This document shows positions 1 through 8,236 of a stretch of 35,728 nucleotides of DNA, in pieces. The notes under the pieces were generated by a model, which saw only the letters and a list, made by a program, of their open reading frames with translations, was not told the DNA's origin and did no database searches. This DNA is from Croceicoccus sediminis (GTDB lineage: Bacteria; Pseudomonadota; Alphaproteobacteria; Sphingomonadales; Sphingomonadaceae), in assembly GCF_007570835.1 (NCBI RefSeq), contig NZ_SUNC01000007.1, positions 1 through 35,728 of the forward strand, read 5' to 3'. Position numbers and translations under genes: made by a program. The first letter of the stretch is position 1. Each line of letters starts with the position of its first letter.

Positions 1-710
<710 letters not shown>

Positions 711-1248
711 ATTTTCCTCCTGAAGTATTCGAATATTCGAGCTCAGTCCGCCCTAAACGCACTTAAGGCTAAGTCGTTTCCCACTTTTTTGCCGTCGCGC
801 AAAAAAATTTGCGCTCGGGCACCAAAGTGACCCTTGCCCGCCTTTCCATCAAGGCAGTGTAATATCGCACTTCGTCGCACTTCCTTGTCGTGCATCAAAA
901 CGTAACTACACATTCGGAAATCTGCCTTCCCGAAAAGCTGAACAATGGTCGGGTGCGGTTAAAGTAAGGAGCCCGCACCTACACGATTGCCCCATTACGC
1001 ACCGGCACACAAACCATTTTGCCGTTTTTCAACCGGAAACGACATTCACCTTCAATCACGCTCATGACGATTTCACGACAGTGTGCACCGTCACTGGCCG
1101 GTGGGTCGCTAGGGCCGATTTCCTAATATAATGCCAATGACACCATCCCGCCGGCGATAGCATGGTCAGGGGGAGAAACGATTTTTGGCGTTTATTCCGG
1201 ACGAGAAATTAAATAGGGTGTGAATTTATCAAGGCTTGGGATTTTCGA
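711..1248. other. 538-nt divergent intergenic region (barrel gene / asnC)
   Basis: No gene is evident. The side next to the barrel gene has its ribosome site (711-720) and the 12-bp palindrome TCGAATATTCGA (729-740). The perfect inverted repeat GCGCAAA-AAAA-TTTGCGC lies at 797-814. A direct repeat of TCGCACTTC is at 865-873 and 875-883. A consensus-like TATAAT hexamer is at 1127-1132, without a convincing -35 partner. Both divergent promoters must lie here, but I cannot place them securely. Confidence 0.5.
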
Positions 1249-1701
1249 ATGGACAACACCGACAGAAGGATCCTGCGTGCACTGCAGGCCCATCCGGATC
1301 TCCCGATCGCAGAGCTGGCCGAGAAAGCGGGCCTGTCGCACACGCCGTGCTGGCGGCGCCTGAAGAAGCTTGAGGAAAGCGGCGTTATTTCGGGCCGTGC
1401 GGTCCTGCTCGATCCGAAAAGCCTGGGCCTTGTCATCAACGTTTTCGCCAATCTGCGGCTGAACCAGCATGACGAAGAGACGCTCGACGCCCTGGAACAG
1501 GCCGTTCACGACCATCCTGAAATCCTTGAGGGTTTTTCGATGAGCGGGTCGAGCGACTACGTGCTGCGCGTCGTCGCGAAGAGCGTCGAGGATTATGAGC
1601 ACTTCCTCAAGAAAGTCCTGCTCCACCTTCCGGGGGTCAGCTCGATCAATTCGAGCTTCGCGTTGAAGACCATCAAGATGACGACGGTGCTTCCGGTCTG
1701 A
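1249..1701 (+). CDS. Lrp/AsnC-family transcriptional regulator
   Basis: This is a 150-residue protein of normal Lrp/AsnC length. Residues 1-60 form the AsnC-type winged helix-turn-helix (MDNTDRRILRALQAHPDLPI start, then AELAEKAGLSHTPCWRRLKKLEESGVI). Residues about 70-145 form the RAM ligand-binding/oligomerisation domain, with the family-typical GSSDYVLRV and LPGVSSINSSFALKTIK segments. Such proteins usually sense amino acids or related small molecules as octamers and regulate themselves or neighbours. The ribosome site is weak. The sulfatase starts 77 nt downstream on the same strand, so co-transcription or regulation is possible but unproven. Confidence 0.92.
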   Translation: MDNTDRRILRALQAHPDLPIAELAEKAGLSHTPCWRRLKKLEESGVISGRAVLLDPKSLGLVINVFANLRLNQHDEETLDALEQAVHDHPEILEGFSMSGSSDYVLRVVAKSVEDYEHFLKKVLLHLPGVSSINSSFALKTIKMTTVLPV

Positions 1702-1778
1702 CGCGACGCGCGCGTCCAGCCCGGCGTTCAGGCGCCGCGCATTCCCAATATGAAAATTGTGTTTGGAGAGATGAAGAC

Positions 1779-3527
1779 ATGACAGGCGAATCGGGTCGGC
1801 GCGGACGGCGGCTTTTGCAATCGAGCGCGGCTATCTTGCTGGGAACGGCGTTATCGGCCTGTGCGCCGGGGGCGCAATTGCCCTCCACGCCGCCAGCCGC
1901 CCGGACCGCGACCCCCGCAGCCGATACGCGGCCCAATATCGTGCTGATCGTTGCCGACGACCTGGGCTACTCCGACATCGGCGCGTTCGGCGGGGAAATT
2001 CCTACTCCCAATCTCGATGCCCTGGCCAAGAACGGCGCGCAGCTTGCGAATTTCTACGTGTCGCCCGCATGCTCTCCGACAAGGGCGATGCTGCTGACGG
2101 GCCGCGACAACCACGCCGCGGGCTTCGGCACCATGGTGGAAGCGGCAGTCGGCGACCAGCGCGGGGCGCCGGGTTATGAAGGACATATCCCGCAGGACGT
2201 TCCCACGATCGCCGAACGGCTGCGCGATGCCGGCTATCGCACCATGATGTCCGGAAAGTGGCACCTGGGCGCGGCGCCCGGACAGGGGCCGAGCAGCCGC
2301 GGGTTCGATTACAGCTTCTCTCTGATGCAGGGCATGGCCAACCACTTCGGTGCCGACCAGTCGCCCGGCTTTTCGAACAATTATGCCGCGCCCACTTATC
2401 GGTTGAACGGCGAAGTCGTGACTTATCCCGAGGGCGAGTTCTCCTCACACGTAATCAACGACCGGCTCATGTCGTTCCTTCCCGAAGATTCGGCCGAAGG
2501 ACCCGAGGCCCGCAAACCGTTCTTCGCCTATCTCGCCTTCACCGCGCCGCACTGGCCGGTACAGGCCCCGGCAGAGGCGATCGCGCGGCACAAGGGCCGT
2601 TACGATGCAGGGCCAGGCGCCATCATGCGCGACCGGATCGCGCGCCTGAAGGAAACGGGCCTTGTTCCCAAGGGCATGGCAACACGCATGGACCTTGCCG
2701 ACGAAGCCTGGGCGAAGCTGACCCCGCAGCAGCGCGAGACGCAGGCGCGCACGATGGAAGTCTATGCCGCCATGGTTGAGGATATGGATGCCGAGATCGG
2801 CCGCCTCGTCGATCGCCTGAAAGCGGAGGGCGAGCTTGAGAACACCTACATCGTGTTCATGTCGGACAACGGCCCCGAAGGGCTGATCTTCAACAGGCCA
2901 GTCAACCCAAGAGACCCTCTGACCCCGCTGCCCGTGGACGTCGACAATTCGGTCTCGAACATCGGCGCTGCGAATTCCTGGCTCAGCTATGGACCCGCAT
3001 GGGGCCAGGCCAGCGCGGCTCCTTTCTGGGGTACGAAGGAATATACCAGCGAGGGCGGCATCCGCTCCGCCGCGATCGTCAGCGGGCCGGGTATTCCCGG
3101 CGGCACACGCGAAAGAAGCGCGCTGCATGTGCGCGACATCTTCCCGACCTTCCTGTCGATCGCCGGGGTCGAACCTGACGTACCCAGCCCGGACGGCGAA
3201 ATGGCCCCGCTCGACATGCTGCCGCTGCTGGAAGATCCTGCGGAAGGGCCCATGGCGCGTGAAGGCGACCTGTTCTGGGAACTGTTCTACCGCGCCGCGA
3301 TCCGGCGGGGCGACATGAAGGCGATCTACCAGCCGACCCGCGTTCCGGTCCTTGGCCCCTTTACGGCGCCGGGCGAGGTGTTCTGGCAGCTCTACGACCT
3401 TGCGGCCGATCCGGGCGAAACCGACGATCTGGCTGCCATTCATCCAGAAACGCTTGAGCAGTTGAAAGCGGAATGGCGCCGCCATGCCGACGAACTGGGC
3501 GTCGTCTTGCTGCCGGAAGATCGCTGA
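1779..3527 (+). CDS. Type I (formylglycine) sulfatase, probable lipoprotein arylsulfatase
   Basis: This 582-residue protein belongs to the alkaline-phosphatase/sulfatase superfamily and would hydrolyse sulfate esters. The N-terminus has twin arginines (R10-R11), a hydrophobic stretch and a lipobox LSAC with Cys28, suggesting a membrane-anchored lipoprotein, possibly Tat-exported. Metal ligands D60-D61 (VADDLGYSD) are present. The sulfatase signature CSPTR has Cys98 as the residue converted to formylglycine. GKWHLG (K160, H162) and MSDNG (D363, N364) complete the active site. GGAGAG at 1765-1770 is well spaced for the chosen ATG; a three-codon ORF (1771-1782) overlaps it by 4 nt. No formylglycine-generating enzyme gene lies in the window. 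The substrate is unknown. Confidence 0.92.
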   Translation: MTGESGRRGRRLLQSSAAILLGTALSACAPGAQLPSTPPAARTATPAADTRPNIVLIVADDLGYSDIGAFGGEIPTPNLDALAKNGAQLANFYVSPACSPTRAMLLTGRDNHAAGFGTMVEAAVGDQRGAPGYEGHIPQDVPTIAERLRDAGYRTMMSGKWHLGAAPGQGPSSRGFDYSFSLMQGMANHFGADQSPGFSNNYAAPTYRLNGEVVTYPEGEFSSHVINDRLMSFLPEDSAEGPEARKPFFAYLAFTAPHWPVQAPAEAIARHKGRYDAGPGAIMRDRIARLKETGLVPKGMATRMDLADEAWAKLTPQQRETQARTMEVYAAMVEDMDAEIGRLVDRLKAEGELENTYIVFMSDNGPEGLIFNRPVNPRDPLTPLPVDVDNSVSNIGAANSWLSYGPAWGQASAAPFWGTKEYTSEGGIRSAAIVSGPGIPGGTRERSALHVRDIFPTFLSIAGVEPDVPSPDGEMAPLDMLPLLEDPAEGPMAREGDLFWELFYRAAIRRGDMKAIYQPTRVPVLGPFTAPGEVFWQLYDLAADPGETDDLAAIHPETLEQLKAEWRRHADELGVVLLPEDR

Positions 3528-3613
3528 AGCAGGGGCGGTGCGCGGTCTTTCCCGGCGTCAGAACACGGCATCGCCGCGCATCTTTGGCTAGAGCCGCAAG
3601 CGCCAGAACGGCG

Positions 3614-3652
3614 AAACCCGACCTTTGGCCGCGCAGGCCAAAGGGCGGGTTT
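3614..3652. terminator. Hairpin between convergent sulfatase and stress-protein operon
   Basis: The arms are AAACCCG-ac-CTTTGGCC and GGCCAAAG-gg-CGGGTTT, with a 2-nt internal mismatch and a GCGCA loop. A-rich and T-rich ends on opposite sides allow bidirectional use. Its place between convergent genes supports a terminator role. Confidence 0.65.
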
Positions 3653-3677
3653 GCGTGAGCCGGTCCGGCCCTGAGGG

Positions 3678-4334
3678 TCAGAGCAGCGCGTCGGGCTGCG
3701 CCTTGGCGAGCGGGATGTCGGCTGAGCCCCAGTGCCCGTCGTGTTCGGAGACATGAGCGTTCTTCCCGCCCAGTTGCTCCAGCATGTCGAGCACTTGCCG
3801 GTCGTCGTCCTGCAGCTTCACCCATACGACGAGGCCGCCGGCTTCGAGCTGGGTCGCGATCTGGTCGTGGTGGCTGCGTTCGATCATGCGGCTGACGATA
3901 TAGCCGCCGCCCCCGCCGACCGCGCCCACCAGAATGGCCGATGCGATCGCGATGCCCAGCGTTCCGCCGCTGGCCATCACCGCGACCAGTCCGGCCATCG
4001 CCCCGCCATATCCGGGCAGCCCGATGACGGCCGCCTTGGCCTCTGGCATGACTTCATCCTCGCCGGGATTGCCGCGCGGGGCAGCGTCAAGGTTGGTAAG
4101 GTGGTGCATCCAGTTGCGCGCGCCATCGGCGTCAGCGGCGCTGGGCAGGTGGCCAAGGACAGAGATCCTCGACCGGTCCACGCCCTGTTCCTGCAGGCGG
4201 ACGATCGCTTCTTCCAGGCTCTTTTCGGTCGGGAACAGCGCCACGGCCTCGCGGATCGGGTATTGGACGTCGGTATCAGCGTCCATGTCCCGCAGTTGGG
4301 GGTCAGTGTTCGTGATGGTGTTGCTGTCGGTCAT
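3678..4334 (-). CDS. General stress protein 17M-like membrane protein
   Basis: The product has 218 residues. I chose the ATG at 4332-4334 because GGGGAGAT lies just upstream and the preceding gene's stop ends 1 nt before it. A longer frame to 4493 only overlaps that gene. The N-terminal part (about residues 25-65, including VALFPTEKSLEEAIVRLQEQGVDRSRISVLG in pieces) resembles the general stress protein 17M/YflT domain. A long Gly/Ala-rich hydrophobic region follows at about 105-155 (GLPGYGGAMAG, ending in GAVGGGGGYIVS), which suggests a glycine-zipper membrane segment. The C-terminus is soluble. It is the second gene of a sigma-54-promoted operon. Function is unknown, and a stress role is inferred from the domain and its neighbour. 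Confidence 0.75.
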   Translation of the reverse strand: MTDSNTITNTDPQLRDMDADTDVQYPIREAVALFPTEKSLEEAIVRLQEQGVDRSRISVLGHLPSAADADGARNWMHHLTNLDAAPRGNPGEDEVMPEAKAAVIGLPGYGGAMAGLVAVMASGGTLGIAIASAILVGAVGGGGGYIVSRMIERSHHDQIATQLEAGGLVVWVKLQDDDRQVLDMLEQLGGKNAHVSEHDGHWGSADIPLAKAQPDALL

Positions 4335-4335
4335 T

Positions 4336-4953
4336 TCAAATCTCCCCGATCTGGTCGCCGTTGAAGGTGAAAGTGATGGCCCCGCGAGCCGCGGTGATCG
4401 CCTTGATGGCGTCGGCTTTCCGGCCCGCCTGCGTCGCGGCGAGGGCCGCATCGATCTTGCTGTTCGCAAGCTGGGTATCGACGTCCAGGTCACCGAAACG
4501 GATGGAATAGTCGCTCAACGCGAGCGGGCTGGTGGAGCGTCCCTTGGTCAGCGCCATGCCGCCCGCGCTCGCACCCTCGGCGCCGAATGTGCCAAAGCTT
4601 TCGAGGTCGGGGCCGGGCGTGAACTTGTGCGCGATCACCGCTTCCTGCGCGACGGTAACGGGCTCGTCGTTGTCGGCCGCGGCCTTGCCCACTTCGGCAA
4701 ATTCGCTCTTCGCCCTGTTCAGCGCGTTCGAGGCGACCTCGAAGGTCCCGTCGTCGACGGCGATCGCGGCGCTGTCGAGTTGCTGGATGCCGGACTGCGC
4801 ATGGGCCAGGGCGGCATCGCCCGACGGTGCGTTCATCGTCACGTCAGTGGACGTAACGGTAATGGGTAGGGATGCGTTGTAACCGTATCCCGCCAGAGCG
4901 CCGACGACGAGAGCGCCAGCGGCAATCAGGGTGGTTCGGATCGAGGTGTTCAT
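4336..4953 (-). CDS. YfdX-like exported/anchored protein
   Basis: This is a 205-residue protein with an N-terminal hydrophobic export or anchor segment (MNTSIRTTLIAAGALVVGAL) and a helical Ala-rich body. Two features recall the YfdX family: an early helix pair (HAQSGIQQLDSAAIAVDDG then ASNALNRAKSEFAEV) and a C-terminal helix pair (SKIDAALAATQAGRKADAIK). E. coli YfdX is about 210 residues and is linked to acid and multidrug stress. Similarity is judged by eye, so the family call is tentative. It is the first gene of the operon and sits directly downstream of a consensus sigma-54 promoter (predicted leader about 30 nt). The leader reads GCAAGGGGAAACCC before the ATG. Confidence 0.6.
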   Translation of the reverse strand: MNTSIRTTLIAAGALVVGALAGYGYNASLPITVTSTDVTMNAPSGDAALAHAQSGIQQLDSAAIAVDDGTFEVASNALNRAKSEFAEVGKAAADNDEPVTVAQEAVIAHKFTPGPDLESFGTFGAEGASAGGMALTKGRSTSPLALSDYSIRFGDLDVDTQLANSKIDAALAATQAGRKADAIKAITAARGAITFTFNGDQIGEI

Positions 4954-4992
4954 GGGGTTTCCCCTTGCTTGACTGTGTTACATCCAGATCAA

Positions 4993-5009
4993 AGCAAGGG
5001 GTGTGCCAA
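4993..5009 (-). promoter_or_regulatory. Sigma-54 (-24/-12) promoter of the YfdX-like operon
   Basis: Read on the minus strand this is TTGGCACACCCCTTGCT, a full match to TGGCAC-N5-TTGCW. GG is at 5007-5006 and GC at 4995-4994. The predicted start of transcription near 4982 leaves a leader of about 30 nt before the ATG at 4953. Confidence 0.88.
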
Positions 5010-5014
5010 GATAT

Positions 5015-5027
5015 CAATATACTGATT
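5015..5027 (-). promoter_or_regulatory. IHF-like site upstream of the YfdX-like operon promoter
   Basis: The minus strand reads AATCAGTATATTG, which is 12 of 13 against WATCAANNNNTTR. It ends exactly 5 nt before the sigma-54 promoter, the same spacing as the IHF-like site at 8202-8214. An overlapping palindrome TGATTTAAATCA lies at 5023-5034. The IHF role is inferred. Confidence 0.5.
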
Positions 5028-5072
5028 TAAATCATTTTTCCGTGAATTCGCAATCCAGGAAAGGCAAGGTAA

Positions 5073-5098
5073 TGGTCCATATCAACCAGCCAGTGGTT
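5073..5098. promoter_or_regulatory. Predicted activator-binding element (UAS) of the YfdX-like operon
   Basis: The plus strand has TGGTCCATATCAACCA (5073-5088), a 5-nt spacer and TGGTT (5094-5098). That makes three TGGTT/AACCA-type half-sites and the perfect inverted repeat CAACCA-N5-TGGTTG. The 16-nt core differs by one base from the element at 8120-8135. It lies about 66-91 bp upstream of the -24 GG, the usual distance for bacterial enhancer binding. It starts 9 nt after the regulator gene's stop. Confidence 0.7.
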
Positions 5099-5106
5099 GA
5101 ACACGC

Positions 5107-6492
5107 TCAACTGCCGGTCAGGTTGTGCTTCTGCATGCGATACCGCAGTTTTTCGCGCGTCGTGCCCAGCATCCGCGCCGTAGCCACCACGTTTCCGCCC
5201 TCCCGCTCGAGCACCGCACGCATGAGCCGGCATTCCGCCTCGTCGAGCGTTACGCTGCCGTCGAGCGGTATCGTCAGGACATCGCCCGAAGGTTGCGCAG
5301 GTTGAGGGGCAGAGACGCGCTGGTGCCCCAGCATGACGTCATCGGCCTGCAGTTCGGGACCATCGGCAAGCAGCACCGCCCGTTCCAGCACGTTGCGCAG
5401 TTCGCGCACATTGCCGGGCCATTCGTACTGGCAAAGCTTGTCCACCAGCTGCGCGGACAGGCCGGTGATGCCGGTTCCGCAGCTGGCGTTCAGTTCGGTG
5501 ATGTTGGCCCGTGCCAGTTCCTCGATGTCGCCGATCCTGTCGCGTAGCGGCGGCAGGCTGAGTTCGAATACCGACAAGCGATGGAACAGGTCTTCGCGGA
5601 AAGACCCGTCGGCTGCCATCTGGCGCAAGTCGCGGTTCGATGCGCTTAGCACCTGAATGTCGACGCGGATCGGCTTTTCGCCGCCGACACGCCGGAATTC
5701 GCGCTCCTCGATCGCTTTCAGCAGCTTGGCCTGTATGGCGAGGTCCATTTCGCCGATCTCGTCCAGGAACAGCGTTCCGCCATCGGATTGTTCGAGCAAT
5801 CCCTTGTGCTGCCCCTTCGCGCCCGAAAAGCTGCCCGCCTCGTGCCCGAACAATTCGGATTCGAACAATTCGGTCGGGATCGCGGCGCAGTTCATTTCCA
5901 CCAGTGGCTGACCCGCGCGTACGCCGCCATAGTGCAGGATCCGGGCGGCCAGCCCCTTGCCGGTCCCGGTTTCGCCGTGGATCAAAAGGCTGGTGAACGG
6001 CACCGATGACAGCTTGCCGAGCAATTTGCGCACCCCTGCTGCCGGTGCGCTCTGCCCGATGAAGCTGTCCGGGCCGTACTTGCTGGCCGCCTTGCGGTTG
6101 GTGCGGTCGATCTGCTTCTGCGCCTTGCCGCCACGTGCGGCGGCGGCCATCGCCAGATCGAGCTTGCCCTCGTCCATCGGCTTGGTGAGAAAATCGACCG
6201 CGCCCAGCTGGATCGCCCGCTTGATGTTGGGCGCCTCGCCATATCCGGACAGGAAGACCCATTCGGCCTTCATGTCCTCGCGGCGATATTCCTCCAGGAG
6301 GTCGAGGCCGTTGCCATCGGGAAGGTTGAGGTCCGACAGCACCACGTCCGGGTCGAGCCGGCTCTTGAACAGAAAGAACCGCGCCTCGGCCGCCGAGGTC
6401 GCCAGCGTGACGTCCCAGCCATCCCGTTCGAAACGCTTTTTCAGCTGCGAGCCGAGCAGCTTCTCGTCCTCGATAATCAGAAGGTCCGTCAT
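5107..6492 (-). CDS. NtrC-family sigma-54-dependent response regulator
   Basis: The product has 461 residues. The ATG at 6490-6492 is preceded by GAGGAAT and lies 4 nt after the kinase stop. The receiver domain spans about 1-120, with acidic pocket E8-D9, phosphoacceptor D54 (SDLNLPDG) and the T/K switch residues. The AAA+ domain spans about 148-380, with Walker A GETGTGKG (173-180), sigma-54 contact loop GSFSGA (220-225; canonical GAFTGA) and Walker B GGTLFLDEIGEM. An arginine-finger region and WPGNVRELRN follow. A Fis-type helix-turn-helix is at the C-terminus (NVVATARMLGTTREKLRYRM). The protein should bind enhancers and open sigma-54 promoters when phosphorylated. The adjacent kinase and three nearby sigma-54 promoters define its likely signal partner and targets. 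Confidence 0.93.
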   Translation of the reverse strand: MTDLLIIEDEKLLGSQLKKRFERDGWDVTLATSAAEARFFLFKSRLDPDVVLSDLNLPDGNGLDLLEEYRREDMKAEWVFLSGYGEAPNIKRAIQLGAVDFLTKPMDEGKLDLAMAAAARGGKAQKQIDRTNRKAASKYGPDSFIGQSAPAAGVRKLLGKLSSVPFTSLLIHGETGTGKGLAARILHYGGVRAGQPLVEMNCAAIPTELFESELFGHEAGSFSGAKGQHKGLLEQSDGGTLFLDEIGEMDLAIQAKLLKAIEEREFRRVGGEKPIRVDIQVLSASNRDLRQMAADGSFREDLFHRLSVFELSLPPLRDRIGDIEELARANITELNASCGTGITGLSAQLVDKLCQYEWPGNVRELRNVLERAVLLADGPELQADDVMLGHQRVSAPQPAQPSGDVLTIPLDGSVTLDEAECRLMRAVLEREGGNVVATARMLGTTREKLRYRMQKHNLTGS

Positions 6493-6496
6493 TGCC

Positions 6497-7975
6497 TTAT
6501 TCCTCGTTCGCGCACGCGTGGCACGGTAATTCGATGATGGTCCGGGCGCCGCCGGTTTCCGCGTTTTCCAGATGCAGGGTGCCACCTGCGTTCTGGATCA
6601 GGCGCTGCAGGATCGAAAGGCCCAGCCCGCTGCCGCCTTCCTTGTCGGTGCGGAACGGGCGGATGCCGTGGCGCAGGATGTCCTCGGGATAGCCGGGGCC
6701 GGTATCCTCGATGGCCAGCCGGAAGCGGTCGTCCTCTATCTTTCCGGCAACGGCGATCCTGCCGCCGGTATCGCCCATGGCCTGTGCGGAATTGCGCAGG
6801 ATGTTGAGAATGGCCTGACGCAGGCTGTCTTGTGGAAGCGTGCATTCGCGATCGGGAACGTCGACTTCGAACTCGATACTGCGATCGCTTTCGTAACTGA
6901 ACAGGGTCACCATGTCCCGGCACAGATTCGCAACCGACGTAGTGACATGGACTTCGCGTTCGTTCGGCGTCTTGGCCAAAAGGCTGTTGAGCAGGCGCTT
7001 GATCCGGTCAAGCTCGGCCAGGACGAGATCGACCGTCTCGAGCTTGTCCGGCGCGGTAATGTCGACGCGCAGGTTCTGCAGCGCGACCGTGATCCCCGAC
7101 AGCGGGTTGCGCAATTCGTGCGCGACCCGTGCGGAAAATTCGCCCAGCGCGGAAAGCTGTTCCGCCTGCGCGAGGTTGCGCTGCACTCTCAGCAGGCTGT
7201 CGCTCGCGACCTGGACCTGGTGTTCCAGATCCTGCCGCTTGTCGGAATGTTCCACCTCGATCTCGCGCAACCGTGCGACCATGGCATTGTAGTGGTCGAT
7301 AACGGGGAAGATCGGATCGCTGGGGTCAGGCTCCATCACCGGGTCGAGGTTTGAATTGCGCACGTTCTCCAGCATCTGGGACAGGCTGGTCGACCAGCGG
7401 AAGAAACGGCGGCGATAGAACAGGAGCATGGCTAAAAGGACGATCGGAACGGCAAACAGCGAGAACAGGGCGATATCGAACTCTCGCCGAGCGGCCGATC
7501 TGGTCTGGGCGATGGCGGCGCGCTGGACTTCGCTTTCGTCCTTCAGCGTCTTTTGCATCACCACGTTGGCCGCGGCCAAATTGTCCTGAATGCTGTATCC
7601 GTCACGCACCAGGAAGTGCTGGGCCGCCAGAATACGCTCGGGCGTCGCCTTGTGCAGGTAACCGTCCGCGCGCAGCATGTTCCTCAACTCAAGGCTTATC
7701 TTCTCCACGTCCTGCGCGTCGGCAGGGTTTTTATTCGCGGCCTCGTCGACCAGCGCGGTCTGGATATCGATGCTGACCGCATGCAGGTTCTGAAGATGCT
7801 GGAGATGATGCTCCAGCGGGTCGAGCCGCTGGCTCGACGCCCATGACAGGTAGACCAGCGCCAGCAGCGAGGCCACCGTCGCCACCAGGACAAGACCGAC
7901 CGCAGCCACGATCGGGCGAGCGAAAGGCTGACGCCAATTCGCGATAGCCGCGTTTTTGGCAGGTATGTCGGGCAT
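6497..7975 (-). CDS. Membrane sensor histidine kinase, partner of the sigma-54 regulator
   Basis: The product has 492 residues. The ATG at 7973-7975 is chosen because AAGGAA precedes it and the first transmembrane helix then falls at about 21-44; the frame extends to 8104 without ribosome-site support. A periplasmic helical region of about 120 residues lies between TM1 and TM2 (about 166-188). It has no recognised ligand motif and looks like a four-helix-bundle sensor. A coiled stretch leads to the HisKA box ARVAHELRNPLSG with His286. The ATPase has N-box ILRNSAQAM, G1 EDTGPGYP and G2 GGSGLGLSI. The signal is unknown. It forms an operon with the regulator, and the promoter at 8029-8046 is probably sigma-54 dependent, implying positive autoregulation. 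Confidence 0.92.
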   Translation of the reverse strand: MPDIPAKNAAIANWRQPFARPIVAAVGLVLVATVASLLALVYLSWASSQRLDPLEHHLQHLQNLHAVSIDIQTALVDEAANKNPADAQDVEKISLELRNMLRADGYLHKATPERILAAQHFLVRDGYSIQDNLAAANVVMQKTLKDESEVQRAAIAQTRSAARREFDIALFSLFAVPIVLLAMLLFYRRRFFRWSTSLSQMLENVRNSNLDPVMEPDPSDPIFPVIDHYNAMVARLREIEVEHSDKRQDLEHQVQVASDSLLRVQRNLAQAEQLSALGEFSARVAHELRNPLSGITVALQNLRVDITAPDKLETVDLVLAELDRIKRLLNSLLAKTPNEREVHVTTSVANLCRDMVTLFSYESDRSIEFEVDVPDRECTLPQDSLRQAILNILRNSAQAMGDTGGRIAVAGKIEDDRFRLAIEDTGPGYPEDILRHGIRPFRTDKEGGSGLGLSILQRLIQNAGGTLHLENAETGGARTIIELPCHACANEE

Positions 7976-8028
7976 CTTCGTATTCCTTCGGTTCCGGCAC
8001 GAGCCGCGCGTGCGCGTCTGCAAATGAC

Positions 8029-8046
8029 AAGCAAGGACCGGGCCAA
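8029..8046 (-). promoter_or_regulatory. Probable sigma-54 promoter of the kinase-regulator operon
   Basis: The minus strand reads TTGGCCCGGTCCTTGCTT. TGGCCC has one mismatch to TGGCAC, followed by N5 and a perfect TTGCT. GG is at 8044-8043 and GC at 8032-8031. The predicted leader is about 44 nt. The UAS at 8120-8149 lies about 76-105 bp upstream. No IHF-like site adjoins it. Confidence 0.65.
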
Positions 8047-8084
8047 GCCGGATTGTCCTGCCCGGCGAAGCTTTTGCGTCATTT

Positions 8085-8099
8085 GGCAGATGATCTGCC
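8085..8099. repeat. Palindrome GGCAGAT-G-ATCTGCC
   Basis: Seven-base perfect arms flank a single central G. It lies between the predicted kinase promoter and the shared UAS. It could bind another regulator or form a small hairpin; nothing else supports a function. Confidence 0.4.
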
Positions 8100-8119
8100 G
8101 CCATAAGGCATGGGCCGAT

Positions 8120-8149
8120 TGGTTCATATCAACCACGAACGCGGTGGTT
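8120..8149. promoter_or_regulatory. Shared UAS between divergent sigma-54 promoters
   Basis: It contains TGGTTCATATCAACCA (8120-8135), with perfect dyad GGTT-CATATC-AACC, then a third half-site TGGTT at 8145-8149. The core matches the element at 5073-5088 at 15 of 16 bases. The centre is about 87 bp from the -24 GG of the plus-strand promoter and about 91 bp from that of the minus-strand kinase promoter, so one element could serve both. Confidence 0.72.
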
Positions 8150-8201
8150 TTGCACCAGCCTATTTGCGGCTTTGCGGACCGATCACAGGAAAATCATTTT
8201 A

Positions 8202-8214
8202 TTTCAATAACTTG
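8202..8214 (+). promoter_or_regulatory. IHF-like site upstream of the second target operon
   Basis: TTTCAATAACTTG matches WATCAANNNNTTR at 12 of 13 positions and ends 5 nt before the sigma-54 promoter. The surrounding 8187-8219 stretch is AT-rich, consistent with DNA bending between enhancer and promoter. Confidence 0.5.
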
Positions 8215-8219
8215 TAAAA

Positions 8220-8236
8220 CTGGCACGCGACTTGCT
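8220..8236 (+). promoter_or_regulatory. Sigma-54 (-24/-12) promoter of the exported-protein/DUF1269 operon
   Basis: CTGGCACGCGACTTGCT is a full match to YTGGCAC-N5-TTGCW. GG is at 8222-8223 and GC at 8234-8235. The predicted transcription start near 8247 gives a leader of about 44 nt before the ATG at 8291. Confidence 0.88.

Noticed and set aside
1127-1132. TATAAT hexamer as asnC promoter
   Set aside because: No acceptable -35 element at 16-18 nt and a leader over 100 nt; noted only within the intergenic description.
2445-3485. 346-residue open frame antisense to the sulfatase
   Set aside because: It is a high-GC shadow frame without start signals or recognisable motifs, while the opposite strand has full sulfatase motifs.
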